Shown piece after piece: positions 1 through 6,390 of a DNA stretch of 7,277 nucleotides (its first letter is position 1; every line of letters begins with the position of its first letter). The stretch spans positions 4,446 to 11,722 of the forward strand of contig DAPR01000008.1 in NCBI GenBank assembly GCA_002502605.1, written 5' to 3'. The translations under genes and the position numbers were made by a program. The notes under the pieces were generated by a model. That model did no database searches, was not told the DNA's origin, and saw nothing but the letters and a program-made list of their open reading frames with translations. This DNA comes from Euryarchaeota archaeon UBA258 (GTDB lineage Archaea; Thermoplasmatota; Poseidoniia; Poseidoniales; Poseidoniaceae).

Positions 1-7
1 AATGAGG

Positions 8-91
8 TGCGGGGAGCAGGATTCGAACCTGCGAACCAATAAGGAATGGGACCTAAACCCACCGCCGTTGACCAAGCTGGGCGACCCCCGC
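8..91 (-). tRNA. tRNA-Leu, anticodon TAG
   Basis: An 84-base class II tRNA reads on the minus strand and decodes CUA/CUG leucine codons. The acceptor arms GCGGGGG and TCCCCGC pair over 7 bp with one G-U. The T arm GCAGG-TTCGAAT-CCTGC is perfect. A 3-bp D stem (GCC/GGC) carries a GG in its loop. The anticodon stem GTGGG/CCCAT closes the loop TTTAGGT, with TAG at window positions 55 to 53. The 13-base variable region can form a short CC/GG stem, as expected for Leu. The discriminator base is A. The following genomic bases are CCT, so a complete CCA is not encoded and must be added afterwards. The gene lies 41 bases after the copZ stop. An AT-leaning stretch around 112-125 could hold its promoter, but no clear TATA box is visible. 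Confidence 0.95.
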
Positions 92-132
92 GCAAACTGA
101 TGGCGGTGCATCTTAGATTTGAAACAAACGCT

Positions 133-345
133 TCAAGCCGTTGCATCAAAGCCAACGGATTTGACCGCTTTAATCAGGCTTGAAACGCTGACTTCGGGGG
201 ATGCGAGAACGTTTCCCGTGTTGTCCTCATGAGACACAAGCACATTGACAACGCCCGGTGTGGCCTGCAAAGCGCGTGTAACGCGCCCGGAGCAGCAACC
301 GCAGGTCATGCCCGTGATGGAGAGTGTGTGAATCGTTTGGCTCAT
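133..345 (-). CDS. copZ: CopZ-type copper chaperone (single heavy-metal-associated domain)
   Basis: A 70-residue cytosolic protein consisting of one HMA (ferredoxin-like beta-alpha-beta-beta-alpha-beta) domain. The metal loop is GMTCGCC at residues 12-18. Cys15 and Cys18 form the CxxC Cu+ site, and Cys17 is an extra thiol inside it. The hydrophobic spacing that follows (VTRALQATPGVVNVLVS, then SLIKAVKSVGFDA) is typical of the fold, and the length matches free-standing CopZ/Atx1 proteins. In this family the protein carries Cu+ to the N-terminal HMA domain or the transmembrane entry site of CopA, the gene just upstream on the same strand. The 101-base gap to copA holds a perfect 12-bp palindrome and an AT-rich stretch near 361-380, so copZ may have its own promoter as well as read-through from copA. 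Copper as the metal is inferred from the copA neighbour; the fold alone could also carry other soft metals. Confidence 0.92.
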   Translation of the reverse strand: MSQTIHTLSITGMTCGCCSGRVTRALQATPGVVNVLVSHEDNTGNVLASPEVSVSSLIKAVKSVGFDATA

Positions 346-385
346 GGTCTTGACATGGAACCGATGATATTCAATCTATCGAAAG

Positions 386-402
386 CAATGGGTGCACCCA
401 AA
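386..402. promoter_or_regulatory. Palindromic candidate operator upstream of copZ
   Basis: The perfect 12-bp palindrome TGGGTGCACCCA spans 389-400, in the gap between the copA stop and the copZ start. It is flanked so that the blocks CAATGGGT (386-393) and CCCAAA (397-402) are present. The same two blocks occur upstream of the Cys-rich gene that opens the copper operon, at 2944-2957. Seen from copZ, the palindrome is centred about 50 bases upstream of the ATG. That places it just upstream of the AT-rich stretch at 361-380, a weak TATA candidate. Binding by a copper-responsive regulator is inferred; no such regulator is encoded in this window. Confidence 0.4.
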
Positions 403-446
403 TCATTTCCTCAGGCTCTTCTTGTTACGGAGCGGGTTCTTGAATT

Positions 447-2717
447 TCATTCGCGTATGGGCTTCCATCCTCGTAATAGGAGGGAATTGCCGATGACGCT
501 CACGGATGAAAGCGACATTGCTGCCGCAGCAAATGCTGGTGGGAGCAACCATCCAGTCGATGTGAGCAAGAAACCCATGGCAAGCGGGATTCCAATCAGG
601 TTGTAGGTGAACGCCCATCCAAGATTTGTGTGAATCCTTCGCATGGTGGCCTTTCCAAGTTGAATTGAAGATACGGCGTCGATAAGATCGTCTCGAAGGA
701 GGATGAAATCAGCTGCGTCAAGAGCAATGTCCGAACCGGCCCCCATCGCTATTCCCACATCGGCCATGGACAGAGCGGCCGCATCGTTGATGCCGTCACC
801 GACCATTGCCACTGTTCGCCCTTCTGCTTGGAGCCGTTGAATGTGGCTTGCCTTTTCATCGGGTTTGACTCCGGCCAGCACGGTCGTAATCCCAACATCA
901 TTGGCCGTTACCAGCGCTGCATCTTCTCGATCCCCGGTGAGCATGATGACATCGAGGTTCATCTGCTTGGCCAGCTTTACAGCCCGAGCGGATGAGGTGC
1001 GTATGCGATCGCTTGCTTCGATCCATCCGAGCAATCGAAGTCCGTGGCTCACAAGCACAAGCGTTACCCCTTTACGAGCCGCAGCATCCATGCGAGTTTG
1101 CAGTTCAGCAGAGACTTTGACGCCGATTTCTGCCATGAGGTCTAGATTACCAACACCGGCCAAGGCCCCATCAATGTCACCAACCAAACCCATTCCTGCG
1201 AGCGTTTGTACATCGCTGACGTTCGGCCGAACAGCAGTGACGTTGGACCACGAAGTGTGGATGGCATCAGCAAGTGGGTGTGTTGATTCCAATTCAAGCG
1301 CAGAGGCAATTCCGAGGATTTCTTTCACTTCGGTATCGATCAGTTCGATGTGACTCACTCTTGGTTTTCCTGCCGTGACGGTGCCCGTTTTGTCGACGAC
1401 GAGCGTGTCGGTTTTGTGGGCTTGTTCCAGCGCTTCGATGCCCTTGATGAGCAGCCCGTGCTTGGCACCAACTCCAGTTCCAACAATCAAGGCGGTTGGC
1501 GTGGCTAGGCCTAAGGCGCACGGGCATGCAATCACCAGCGTTGATACCACGACAAGGATGGCTAACTCTCCAGATGTGTCGAACGGATTGTGGCCAGCCG
1601 ATGCATCAGAAAGCCACCAAAAAGCCCCTGCTATGACGGCGAGAAGGATGACGACAGGTACGAAGACAGCAGCAATGTTGTCGACTTGCCGTTGGATTGG
1701 AGCCTTGCCCATTTGGGCCTCTTCAACCAGAGCGATGATGTCGTCAAGCAGCGTATCTCCGGCCGAGTTGGTCACTCGAATGAGCACGCTCCCATCGAGG
1801 ACAATTGTTCCGGCCATGACCTCAGACCCGACCTTTTTTCGCACAGGATAGGGCTCCCCTGTCATCATCGATTCATCGATGCTTACGCTGTGTTCCACAA
1901 CGGTCCCGTCAAGAGGAATCGTTTCTCCAACCAAGACCTTCAACAGCGAGCCTGGTGAAACAGCATGAATGCCAATCTTCTCTGTGTGCCCGAGTTCTTC
2001 GTCCGTGATGATCCTGGCAGTCTTCGGCTGCAACGCCATCAATCCATGAACAGCTTGCGTTGCTTTCACTTTGGCAACAGCCTCCATCCAATTGCCCAGC
2101 AATACGAAGGCGATGATGAACACGACCCCATCGAAGAAGACGTGATTCGCTTGCATGAGGAGGTTTGGTGGGTCGGCTAAGGTGGGGGCAATCACAACGC
2201 ACACCGACCATAAAAATGCGACAGTTGTTCCCAAATGAATGAGGACATCCATGTTTGCTCGACCGGACCGAAGAGAAATCCATGCTCCTTTGTGAATCGC
2301 CCAACCGGCCCATAGATAGACCGGAATGCATGCAAGCATTGCTAGGTAAAAGCGAACTTCAATCCCGTATTCTTGGCCGAGGTTATTGGCAAACATCGAC
2401 AACCAAAGGGTTGGCAATGCAAGGAGCAATGAAAGCAATGTTTTGTTTCGAAGCGTACGAATTTCATCATCAATGATGGCGCTGTCTTGCTGTTCTTCAC
2501 GAACAGATGCTACAAACCCTGCACCTTCGATTGCTTTGATCACGTTCGTGATGGTGTCAGGGGCTGCCTTTTCCTTCAGTCTTAACCGTCCACGATGCAA
2601 TGGAAGGTTCACAGCGAGTTCCGCCACGCCCTCCACCGCCTGTGCTACCCGTTCAACAGAGGCAACGCATGCCGCGCAACTCATGCCCGAAATGTTCAGA
2701 GGAATTGGTTTTGACAC
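447..2717 (-). CDS. copA: Cu+-exporting P1B-type ATPase CopA
   Basis: A 756-residue inner-membrane pump that uses ATP to move Cu+ out of the cytosol. One HMA domain (about residues 5-70) carries GMSCAAC with Cys14 and Cys17. Hydrophobic helices follow near 93-112, 122-142, 155-178 and 192-212. The actuator-domain phosphatase motif TGEP is at 286-289. The membrane metal site CPC is at 398-400 inside CPCALGLATP. The phosphorylated aspartate is Asp442 in DKTGT, the P1B-specific HP is 480-481, TGD is 594-596 and GDGIND is 640-645. The last two helices have Tyr705-Asn706 and Met734/Ser738, the YN and MxxxS ligands that mark the Cu+ (P1B-1) subgroup. All catalytic residues are intact and the length is normal for a one-HMA CopA. 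The start is GTG: an in-frame stop lies 12 bases upstream and no ATG lies between. A Shine-Dalgarno-like GAGGT precedes it by 9 bases. It sits between the Cys-rich gene and copZ in an apparent copper operon. Confidence 0.97.
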   Translation of the reverse strand: MSKPIPLNISGMSCAACVASVERVAQAVEGVAELAVNLPLHRGRLRLKEKAAPDTITNVIKAIEGAGFVASVREEQQDSAIIDDEIRTLRNKTLLSLLLALPTLWLSMFANNLGQEYGIEVRFYLAMLACIPVYLWAGWAIHKGAWISLRSGRANMDVLIHLGTTVAFLWSVCVVIAPTLADPPNLLMQANHVFFDGVVFIIAFVLLGNWMEAVAKVKATQAVHGLMALQPKTARIITDEELGHTEKIGIHAVSPGSLLKVLVGETIPLDGTVVEHSVSIDESMMTGEPYPVRKKVGSEVMAGTIVLDGSVLIRVTNSAGDTLLDDIIALVEEAQMGKAPIQRQVDNIAAVFVPVVILLAVIAGAFWWLSDASAGHNPFDTSGELAILVVVSTLVIACPCALGLATPTALIVGTGVGAKHGLLIKGIEALEQAHKTDTLVVDKTGTVTAGKPRVSHIELIDTEVKEILGIASALELESTHPLADAIHTSWSNVTAVRPNVSDVQTLAGMGLVGDIDGALAGVGNLDLMAEIGVKVSAELQTRMDAAARKGVTLVLVSHGLRLLGWIEASDRIRTSSARAVKLAKQMNLDVIMLTGDREDAALVTANDVGITTVLAGVKPDEKASHIQRLQAEGRTVAMVGDGINDAAALSMADVGIAMGAGSDIALDAADFILLRDDLIDAVSSIQLGKATMRRIHTNLGWAFTYNLIGIPLAMGFLLTSTGWLLPPAFAAAAMSLSSVSVIGNSLLLRGWKPIRE

Positions 2718-2726
2718 GACTTCACG

Positions 2727-2731
2727 ACCTC
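2727..2731 (-). promoter_or_regulatory. Ribosome binding site for copA
   Basis: GAGGT reads on the minus strand 9 bases before the GTG start of copA and overlaps the TGA stop of the upstream Cys-rich gene. It supports GTG at 2717 as the true start and suggests translation of the two genes is coupled. Confidence 0.55.
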
Positions 2732-2915
2732 AGTTGGAACAGGACACGGGATCGCAATCAACGATGTTCCAATCACCCGAATCCATGGTGAGGCATCCGC
2801 ACCCACAAGTGCACATCCAGCCGATTTGATTCCAGCCTTTGCCGCCCTCTGCTCTGGTGTAGATTCGCTTCATCTTGCAGGAGCACTCGCAAGTTTGAGC
2901 TTTCACTCTGGGCAT
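2730..2915 (-). CDS. Small cysteine-rich protein, putative metal (copper) binder opening the copper operon
   Basis: A 61-residue protein with nine cysteines in three clusters: CECSC (9-13), CTCGCGC (35-41) and a tail pair at Cys54 and Cys59. Dense Cys-x-Cys steps are typical of metallothioneins and other thiolate metal buffers. The middle stretch (KRIYTRAEGGKGW..IGWMC) also recalls zinc-ribbon proteins, whose knuckles are usually CxxC, so it may descend from a zinc ribbon in which the ligands multiplied. No signal peptide or membrane helix is seen, so it should be cytosolic. It is credible as a gene because a TATA box lies about 25 bases before the ATG, implying a leaderless mRNA, and because its stop is only 12 bases from the copA start with the copA ribosome site overlapping it. 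Position suggests copper sequestration or sensing; that is inference. I recognise no named family, and a plain zinc-ribbon role is the alternative. Confidence 0.72.
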   Translation of the reverse strand: MPRVKAQTCECSCKMKRIYTRAEGGKGWNQIGWMCTCGCGCLTMDSGDWNIVDCDPVSCSN

Positions 2916-2926
2916 GATTTTTGATT

Positions 2927-2940
2927 TATTGTAGTCAATA
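2927..2940. repeat. Short inverted repeat between TATA box and start of the Cys-rich gene
   Basis: TATTG-TAGT-CAATA is a perfect inverted repeat of 5-bp arms around 4 bases. It overlaps the edge of the TATA box at 2937-2944 and lies 12 bases before the ATG. A protein bound here would block promoter opening, so it could be an operator. With arms this short in AT-rich sequence, chance is a real alternative, and the right arm is partly the TATA element itself. Confidence 0.35.
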
Positions 2941-2944
2941 TAAA
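2937..2944 (-). promoter_or_regulatory. TATA box for the Cys-rich protein-copA operon
   Basis: The minus strand reads TTTATATT, centred about 26 bases upstream of the ATG at 2915. This is the archaeal TATA-to-start distance, so transcription should begin at or next to the ATG and give a leaderless message. The surrounding ten bases TTATATTGAC also occur in the secE promoter at 6348-6357, which supports this as a genuine core promoter of the organism. Confidence 0.65.
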
Positions 2945-2957
2945 CCCATTGTTTGGG
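2944..2957. promoter_or_regulatory. Candidate operator abutting the copper-operon TATA box
   Basis: ACCCATTGTTTGGG on the plus strand contains a CCCA/TGGG dyad and consists of the blocks ACCCATTG and TTTGGG. These are the blocks found, spaced differently, around the palindrome upstream of copZ. It lies directly upstream of the TATA box, where the BRE and many archaeal activators bind. It could alternatively be a weak stem at the 3' end of rnr, whose stop codon is 5 bases away. Confidence 0.35.
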
Positions 2958-2962
2958 CTTAA

Positions 2963-5350
2963 TTACTTGAGCGGAGCCAAATCAAGCAATCCTGCCCAGA
3001 TGTCCAAACCGCGCAATCGGCACGGGAACACTTGGCCCAATTGGACCACAGGTGGATGTTCTCCGTTGTGGTCCGGCTCTGCTGGCACCACGCTCAATCC
3101 GTGATCATCGACCAAGAGTCTACGCTTTCCACCCAGTTGGCGAACATGCATTCTCCCGTGAATTGAGCCATCATCGGCGAGGTCCAAAAACACCCAAACG
3201 CCACGCAAACCGGTGACTCTTGCTTTGTAGGTCATGTCTCCCTCTATGTTTGACGCCTCGCTTGATTGCTCACCTATGGCGCCTCCTCGAAGCAAATGGA
3301 TGTGATAGGCGTTGGCGACAAGTTCCCACTCCAGTCGCTTTGCAGCATGACCCCGCTCGGAGCAGTGTTCCGCTAATGCTGCAGTTTCTTCTTCGTCGTG
3401 CACCCAATCGAGGCCGCGGAGGTGTGCTTTCAATTGACGGTGAGCCATCAGATCAGGATACCTGCGAATGGGGGAAGTAAAGTGCACATAGGCATCCAAA
3501 TTCAAGCCGAAGTGACCCAAGTTTTCCGAACTGTATTTTGCTCGCTGCATCAATTGGAACAGACCCTGGTCAACCACCCTGCGCACAGGTCCTTTGAGTT
3601 GTGATGCCTTTTCTTGTGCGTTCTCGAGCGCATCAAGAATCGACTGGCGCGCCTCAGGGTCGAGGACGTTTGCCAAGTAAGTGTCAACATCTTCAGGTGT
3701 GTCTTCAATCGGTTCTTGAAGCCCAGAGAGATCGATATCGCCTCCTGCCCATGCACCTAGAAGGTTGCTCAGTTCATTGGTCTCAGATTGACCATGGGTC
3801 CTTGTTGAAGGTCGAGGGAGCACAATGTCGACACCAAGTGATTCCAACTTAGCGTTGAGTTCCTCGACCTCTGGTGCATCAGGCGGGGTGTGGCATCGCC
3901 AAGGGAGAGGAGCGCCCAGTTCGCCAAGGAAGTGACCGATTGATGAATTGGTTGCGACCATGAATGATTCAATCATCCGTGTGGCCTCATTCGGCCATTT
4001 GACTTCGACACGAATGGCTTCATCCCCATGGAGGCGTGGCCGAAGTTCGGCGTTTTGGATGTTAAGGCGCACATCCTTTTTCTGCCAAGCAGCCGCAAGT
4101 TGGAACATCGCTTCGAACTCTTGCTTTCCGATTGCATCTTCGTAGGCGAGGTTGTGCTTGACGTTGATGACGGCTTCAAACGCCTCGGTTGATGCCACCT
4201 CATGCTCTGAGTTGAGGTGCATGGCTACGACCATGGAATACCGATCTACATTTGCTCGTAACGAACACAGTTCGTCTGCTAGCTTTGGTGGCAACATAGG
4301 TAAAACCGCATGCGGGAGGTAGACCGAAGTTGCCCGGTTCCTTGCCGCAGCGTCAAGCGTTGTGTCTGGGCGGACGTAATGTGCAACGTCGGCGATGGCG
4401 ACCCAAAGGGTTCGCTTCCCTTCCGCTTCTACTAAGCAGACTGCGTCGTCGAAATCCTTCGCATCATGAGGGTCTATGGTGACAAAGGGAAGGTGTCGTA
4501 AATCGGTCCTGCCTTCCGCCACTGCTGCATCGCCATTGACTTCCGATAAGGCTTCAGCAGCATCGATCAAACGCTCATTGTAAGTGGCTGGAAAAGGATT
4601 GAATCCAGCTTTGCGTTTGTTTTCAAGGCGATGCTGCATGAGGCTTCTTGCGGTGTGGTGATTAGCTTGAAGCAGGAGTAAAGCCATGCTTGGCTCTGCT
4701 TCATGAAACCGAAGACCGGACCGACGCTTGGCGATGAAGCGTGCTTCCTTCACCAAATCAAAGGAGCCCCACGCATGGAGCACTTCTCCCTCACTGAGTG
4801 AAAACGTCTCAGGGTAGTCTTCACCAGCAAGGTGGGCCATCCATACGCTCTCGAGGAGGGCGTAACGGTTAGCATCAGATTCTGAAACATACCGCCCATC
4901 CTCGGCGCTGATTGTGTCGCCCCGTTTGAGGGCTGGAAGGCCGGTGAGCGGCGGTGATCCCTCGGCGCAGTGGAGCGATGTGAACGCCTGCCAATCGCGG
5001 ACGTTGGTTTCAATGGCTTCCACGCTTTTTGGGGTTCTAAGGGTCACTTCTTTGTCCGAGACGGTGACAAACCTCTCACCTTTGCTGCGTCCGGTTGCTA
5101 TGCTCTGGTCGAGGTCGCTTCTGAAGGAACGCTCGGCCTTTGCATCAAGTTTGAACCGTTGAACCAGTTGTTCTTTTTCGGTGAGGTAGGCTGCAACTGA
5201 AGCACCATCCCAATGACGCTGCCAAAGGGATTCATCTTCCCCAAAATGACCTGCTAACCTCCTCCACAGGCGTTCATCAGGTGGGCTTTGAGGGCCTTTG
5301 TTCCGCTTTTGATTGTGGCGGTTTTTGCCACGCTTTTGCGGTCTAGACAT
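2963..5350 (-). CDS. rnr: RNase R/RNase II-family 3'-5' exoribonuclease (RNB domain)
   Basis: A 795-residue enzyme expected to degrade RNA processively from the 3' end, releasing nucleoside monophosphates in the cytosol. The RNB catalytic domain runs from about 280 to 640. Its metal-binding aspartates lie in TIDPHDAKDFDDA as Asp293, Asp299, Asp301 and Asp302, the same 6-2-1 spacing as in RNase II. Other RNB signatures are WVAIADVAHYV (316-326), the SVYLP...PMLPPKLADELCSL block (342-364) and HFTSPIRRYPDLMAHRQL (623-640) with its conserved arginines. An S1-like OB-fold probably fills about 703-792. The N terminus (1-20) is very basic and the next 250 residues show no obvious cold-shock motif. 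The ATG sits 3 bases after the dnaJ stop, implying translational coupling. In archaea this family is patchy (known in halophiles), so an old bacterial acquisition is possible. Whether it is RNase R or RNase II in behaviour cannot be settled here. Confidence 0.93.
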   Translation of the reverse strand: MSRPQKRGKNRHNQKRNKGPQSPPDERLWRRLAGHFGEDESLWQRHWDGASVAAYLTEKEQLVQRFKLDAKAERSFRSDLDQSIATGRSKGERFVTVSDKEVTLRTPKSVEAIETNVRDWQAFTSLHCAEGSPPLTGLPALKRGDTISAEDGRYVSESDANRYALLESVWMAHLAGEDYPETFSLSEGEVLHAWGSFDLVKEARFIAKRRSGLRFHEAEPSMALLLLQANHHTARSLMQHRLENKRKAGFNPFPATYNERLIDAAEALSEVNGDAAVAEGRTDLRHLPFVTIDPHDAKDFDDAVCLVEAEGKRTLWVAIADVAHYVRPDTTLDAAARNRATSVYLPHAVLPMLPPKLADELCSLRANVDRYSMVVAMHLNSEHEVASTEAFEAVINVKHNLAYEDAIGKQEFEAMFQLAAAWQKKDVRLNIQNAELRPRLHGDEAIRVEVKWPNEATRMIESFMVATNSSIGHFLGELGAPLPWRCHTPPDAPEVEELNAKLESLGVDIVLPRPSTRTHGQSETNELSNLLGAWAGGDIDLSGLQEPIEDTPEDVDTYLANVLDPEARQSILDALENAQEKASQLKGPVRRVVDQGLFQLMQRAKYSSENLGHFGLNLDAYVHFTSPIRRYPDLMAHRQLKAHLRGLDWVHDEEETAALAEHCSERGHAAKRLEWELVANAYHIHLLRGGAIGEQSSEASNIEGDMTYKARVTGLRGVWVFLDLADDGSIHGRMHVRQLGGKRRLLVDDHGLSVVPAEPDHNGEHPPVVQLGQVFPCRLRGLDIWAGLLDLAPLK

Positions 5351-5353
5351 GCC

Positions 5354-6250
5354 TCACAACCCCTTGTCTCGTAAGGCCTCAAGGGCTTTGATTTGGGCTT
5401 TGGTCAAACCCTCAAGTTCTGGTAAGACAAATTCGAGTTCGAGGTCACCGCCATCGTAGCCCGCACCCGGCACTTTTCGTCGATCTCCGATGTGAGTTTC
5501 AGGTGCTACTGAGAGGCGGATGGATTTACCAGATGGTAATTTCACCTTGACTTTCCCTCCGAGCATCAATGTGCTGTAGGGCACCTGTACTTCTTGCACC
5601 AGGGTGGATTGGTCCCAACGGCGCCCCTCTCCAAATTGAATTCGTACACTGAGCAACACATCGCCGGGCTGCCCTTCGGGATGATCGTGGCCTTGACCGC
5701 GTAACCGGGTTACTGTACCGTGCTTAACACCTGGTTTGATGGTGGTTTGAAGGGTGACTGAAGTGGCTTCCATTGCACCGGATTGATTCGGTTTCAACCG
5801 TTTGAAAGTGAAGGGGAATTTCCCACCTTGCTCCGCTTGTTCTGCAGTGAGGTTGAGGCCGACGTTGATGTCAGAACCTTTCTGCCGAGACTGGGGGCGC
5901 TGGCGCTGTTGTCGGCCGCCCATGCCGCCCATGCCGCCAAACGACTGTGCGCCGCCGCCTCCGAACATTTGTCTCAGCATGTCGTCCATTCCAGCACCAC
6001 CGCGTGGACCTCCTCCACCTCCGAACATGCTCGACATTCGCTGCTGCTGTTCGTACTCATTGCGTTCTTTGGCTGTGCCAATGGTGTCATAAGCCTCTTG
6101 AATTTCCTTGAATTTGGCTTCTGCAGCAGCGTCATCCGGGTTTCGATCAGGGTGGTACTGTCGAGCCTTTTTGCGGAAAGCACGCTTGATTTCAGCGTCA
6201 CCAGCATCCCTGCTCACGCCTAACAGACTGTAGGGGTCTTTCTGCGCCAT
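5354..6250 (-). CDS. DnaJ-family co-chaperone, type II (CbpA-like, no zinc finger)
   Basis: A 298-residue Hsp40 that should stimulate the ATPase of DnaK and deliver unfolded clients. The J domain covers about 5-68, beginning DPYSLLGV, with HPD at 33-35 and basic helix II (IKRAFRKKARQYH). A flexible linker at about 75-125 is rich in Gly, Met and Gln (GGMGGMGG) in place of the usual Gly/Phe composition. C-terminal substrate domains I and II follow, with LRGQGHDHPEGQPGDVLL (183-200) and LMLGGKVKVKLPSG (228-241). The CxxCxGxG zinc-finger repeats of canonical DnaJ are absent, and the length fits CbpA. I chose ATG 6250 because the J domain begins at once; an in-frame GTG at 6277 would add nine residues. 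Neither start has a well-spaced Shine-Dalgarno site. It is the first gene of a tight unit with the downstream exoribonuclease and is transcribed divergently from secE. Whether the genome has a separate zinc-finger DnaJ is unknown from here. Confidence 0.93.
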   Translation of the reverse strand: MAQKDPYSLLGVSRDAGDAEIKRAFRKKARQYHPDRNPDDAAAEAKFKEIQEAYDTIGTAKERNEYEQQQRMSSMFGGGGGPRGGAGMDDMLRQMFGGGGAQSFGGMGGMGGRQQRQRPQSRQKGSDINVGLNLTAEQAEQGGKFPFTFKRLKPNQSGAMEATSVTLQTTIKPGVKHGTVTRLRGQGHDHPEGQPGDVLLSVRIQFGEGRRWDQSTLVQEVQVPYSTLMLGGKVKVKLPSGKSIRLSVAPETHIGDRRKVPGAGYDGGDLELEFVLPELEGLTKAQIKALEALRDKGL

Positions 6251-6258
6251 CCGGTTTG

Positions 6259-6310
6259 GTTTCAACGCCCCTCCCACATCAACCCTCGCCTCAGTGATTC
6301 AGGTTGAAAC
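6259..6310. repeat. Inverted repeat in the dnaJ-secE divergent intergenic region
   Basis: GTTTCAAC (6259-6266) and GTTGAAAC (6303-6310) are perfect 8-bp reverse complements separated by 36 bases. The pair covers the region upstream of dnaJ; the left arm lies within about 10-16 bases of the preferred dnaJ ATG. It could bind a regulator of the chaperone gene or be coincidental. The right arm, read on the minus strand, is about 27 bases upstream of the alternative GTG start at 6277, so it might be part of a poor core promoter. Confidence 0.35.
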
Positions 6311-6347
6311 GCAGTCAATGGAAGCGCGCCGTGTCGCGTCGGAGTGG

Positions 6348-6355
6348 TTATATTG
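6348..6355 (+). promoter_or_regulatory. TATA box for secE-spt5
   Basis: TTATATTG is centred about 25 bases before position 6377, which predicts a leader of roughly 14 bases in front of the secE ATG at 6391. The ten-base string TTATATTGAC is shared with the copper-operon promoter. The element is nearly symmetrical and also reads CAATATAA on the minus strand, so it could contribute to the dnaJ promoter with a leader of about 75 bases. Confidence 0.6.
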
Positions 6356-6379
6356 ACCATGTTGGTGGCATGGAAAGCC

Positions 6380-6384
6380 GAGGT
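6380..6384 (+). promoter_or_regulatory. Ribosome binding site deciding the secE start
   Basis: GAGGT lies 6 bases before ATG 6391. An earlier in-frame ATG at 6370 would fall upstream of the transcription start predicted from the TATA box and has no such site, so 6391 is preferred. Confidence 0.6.
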
Positions 6385-6390
6385 CGTACC

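Noticed and set aside
128..189. Imperfect inverted repeat ACGCTTCAAGCC (128-139) and GGCTTGAAACGCT (177-189)
   Set aside because: The arms fall mostly inside the copZ coding region, contain mismatches and lack a following T tract, so neither a terminator nor an operator is supported.
403..618. Minus-strand 71-codon frame overlapping the 3' end of copA
   Set aside because: It is an out-of-frame shadow of the intact copA C terminus (YN and MxxxS helices are in the real frame) and has no ribosome site.
841..1353. Long plus-strand frames opposite copA (841-1353, 1375-1851 and others)
   Set aside because: They are antisense to a complete copA with every catalytic motif, have compositionally odd Ser/Thr/Ala-rich translations and no recognisable domain or ribosome site.
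5915..5938. Tandem GCCGCCCAT microrepeat
   Set aside because: It is the coding sequence of the GGMGGMGG part of the DnaJ linker, a low-complexity region common in this family, not a CRISPR array or mobile element.
5783..6223. Plus-strand frames opposite dnaJ (5783-6223 and 5802-6092)
   Set aside because: They mirror the J domain and the Gly/Met linker of dnaJ; the Pro- and Cys-rich translation is what the complement of GGC/GGA codons gives.
6304..6390. Longer secE starts (TTG 6304, ATG 6370)
   Set aside because: They lie upstream of the transcription start predicted from the TATA box at 6348-6355, and the GAGGT at 6380-6384 is placed for ATG 6391.
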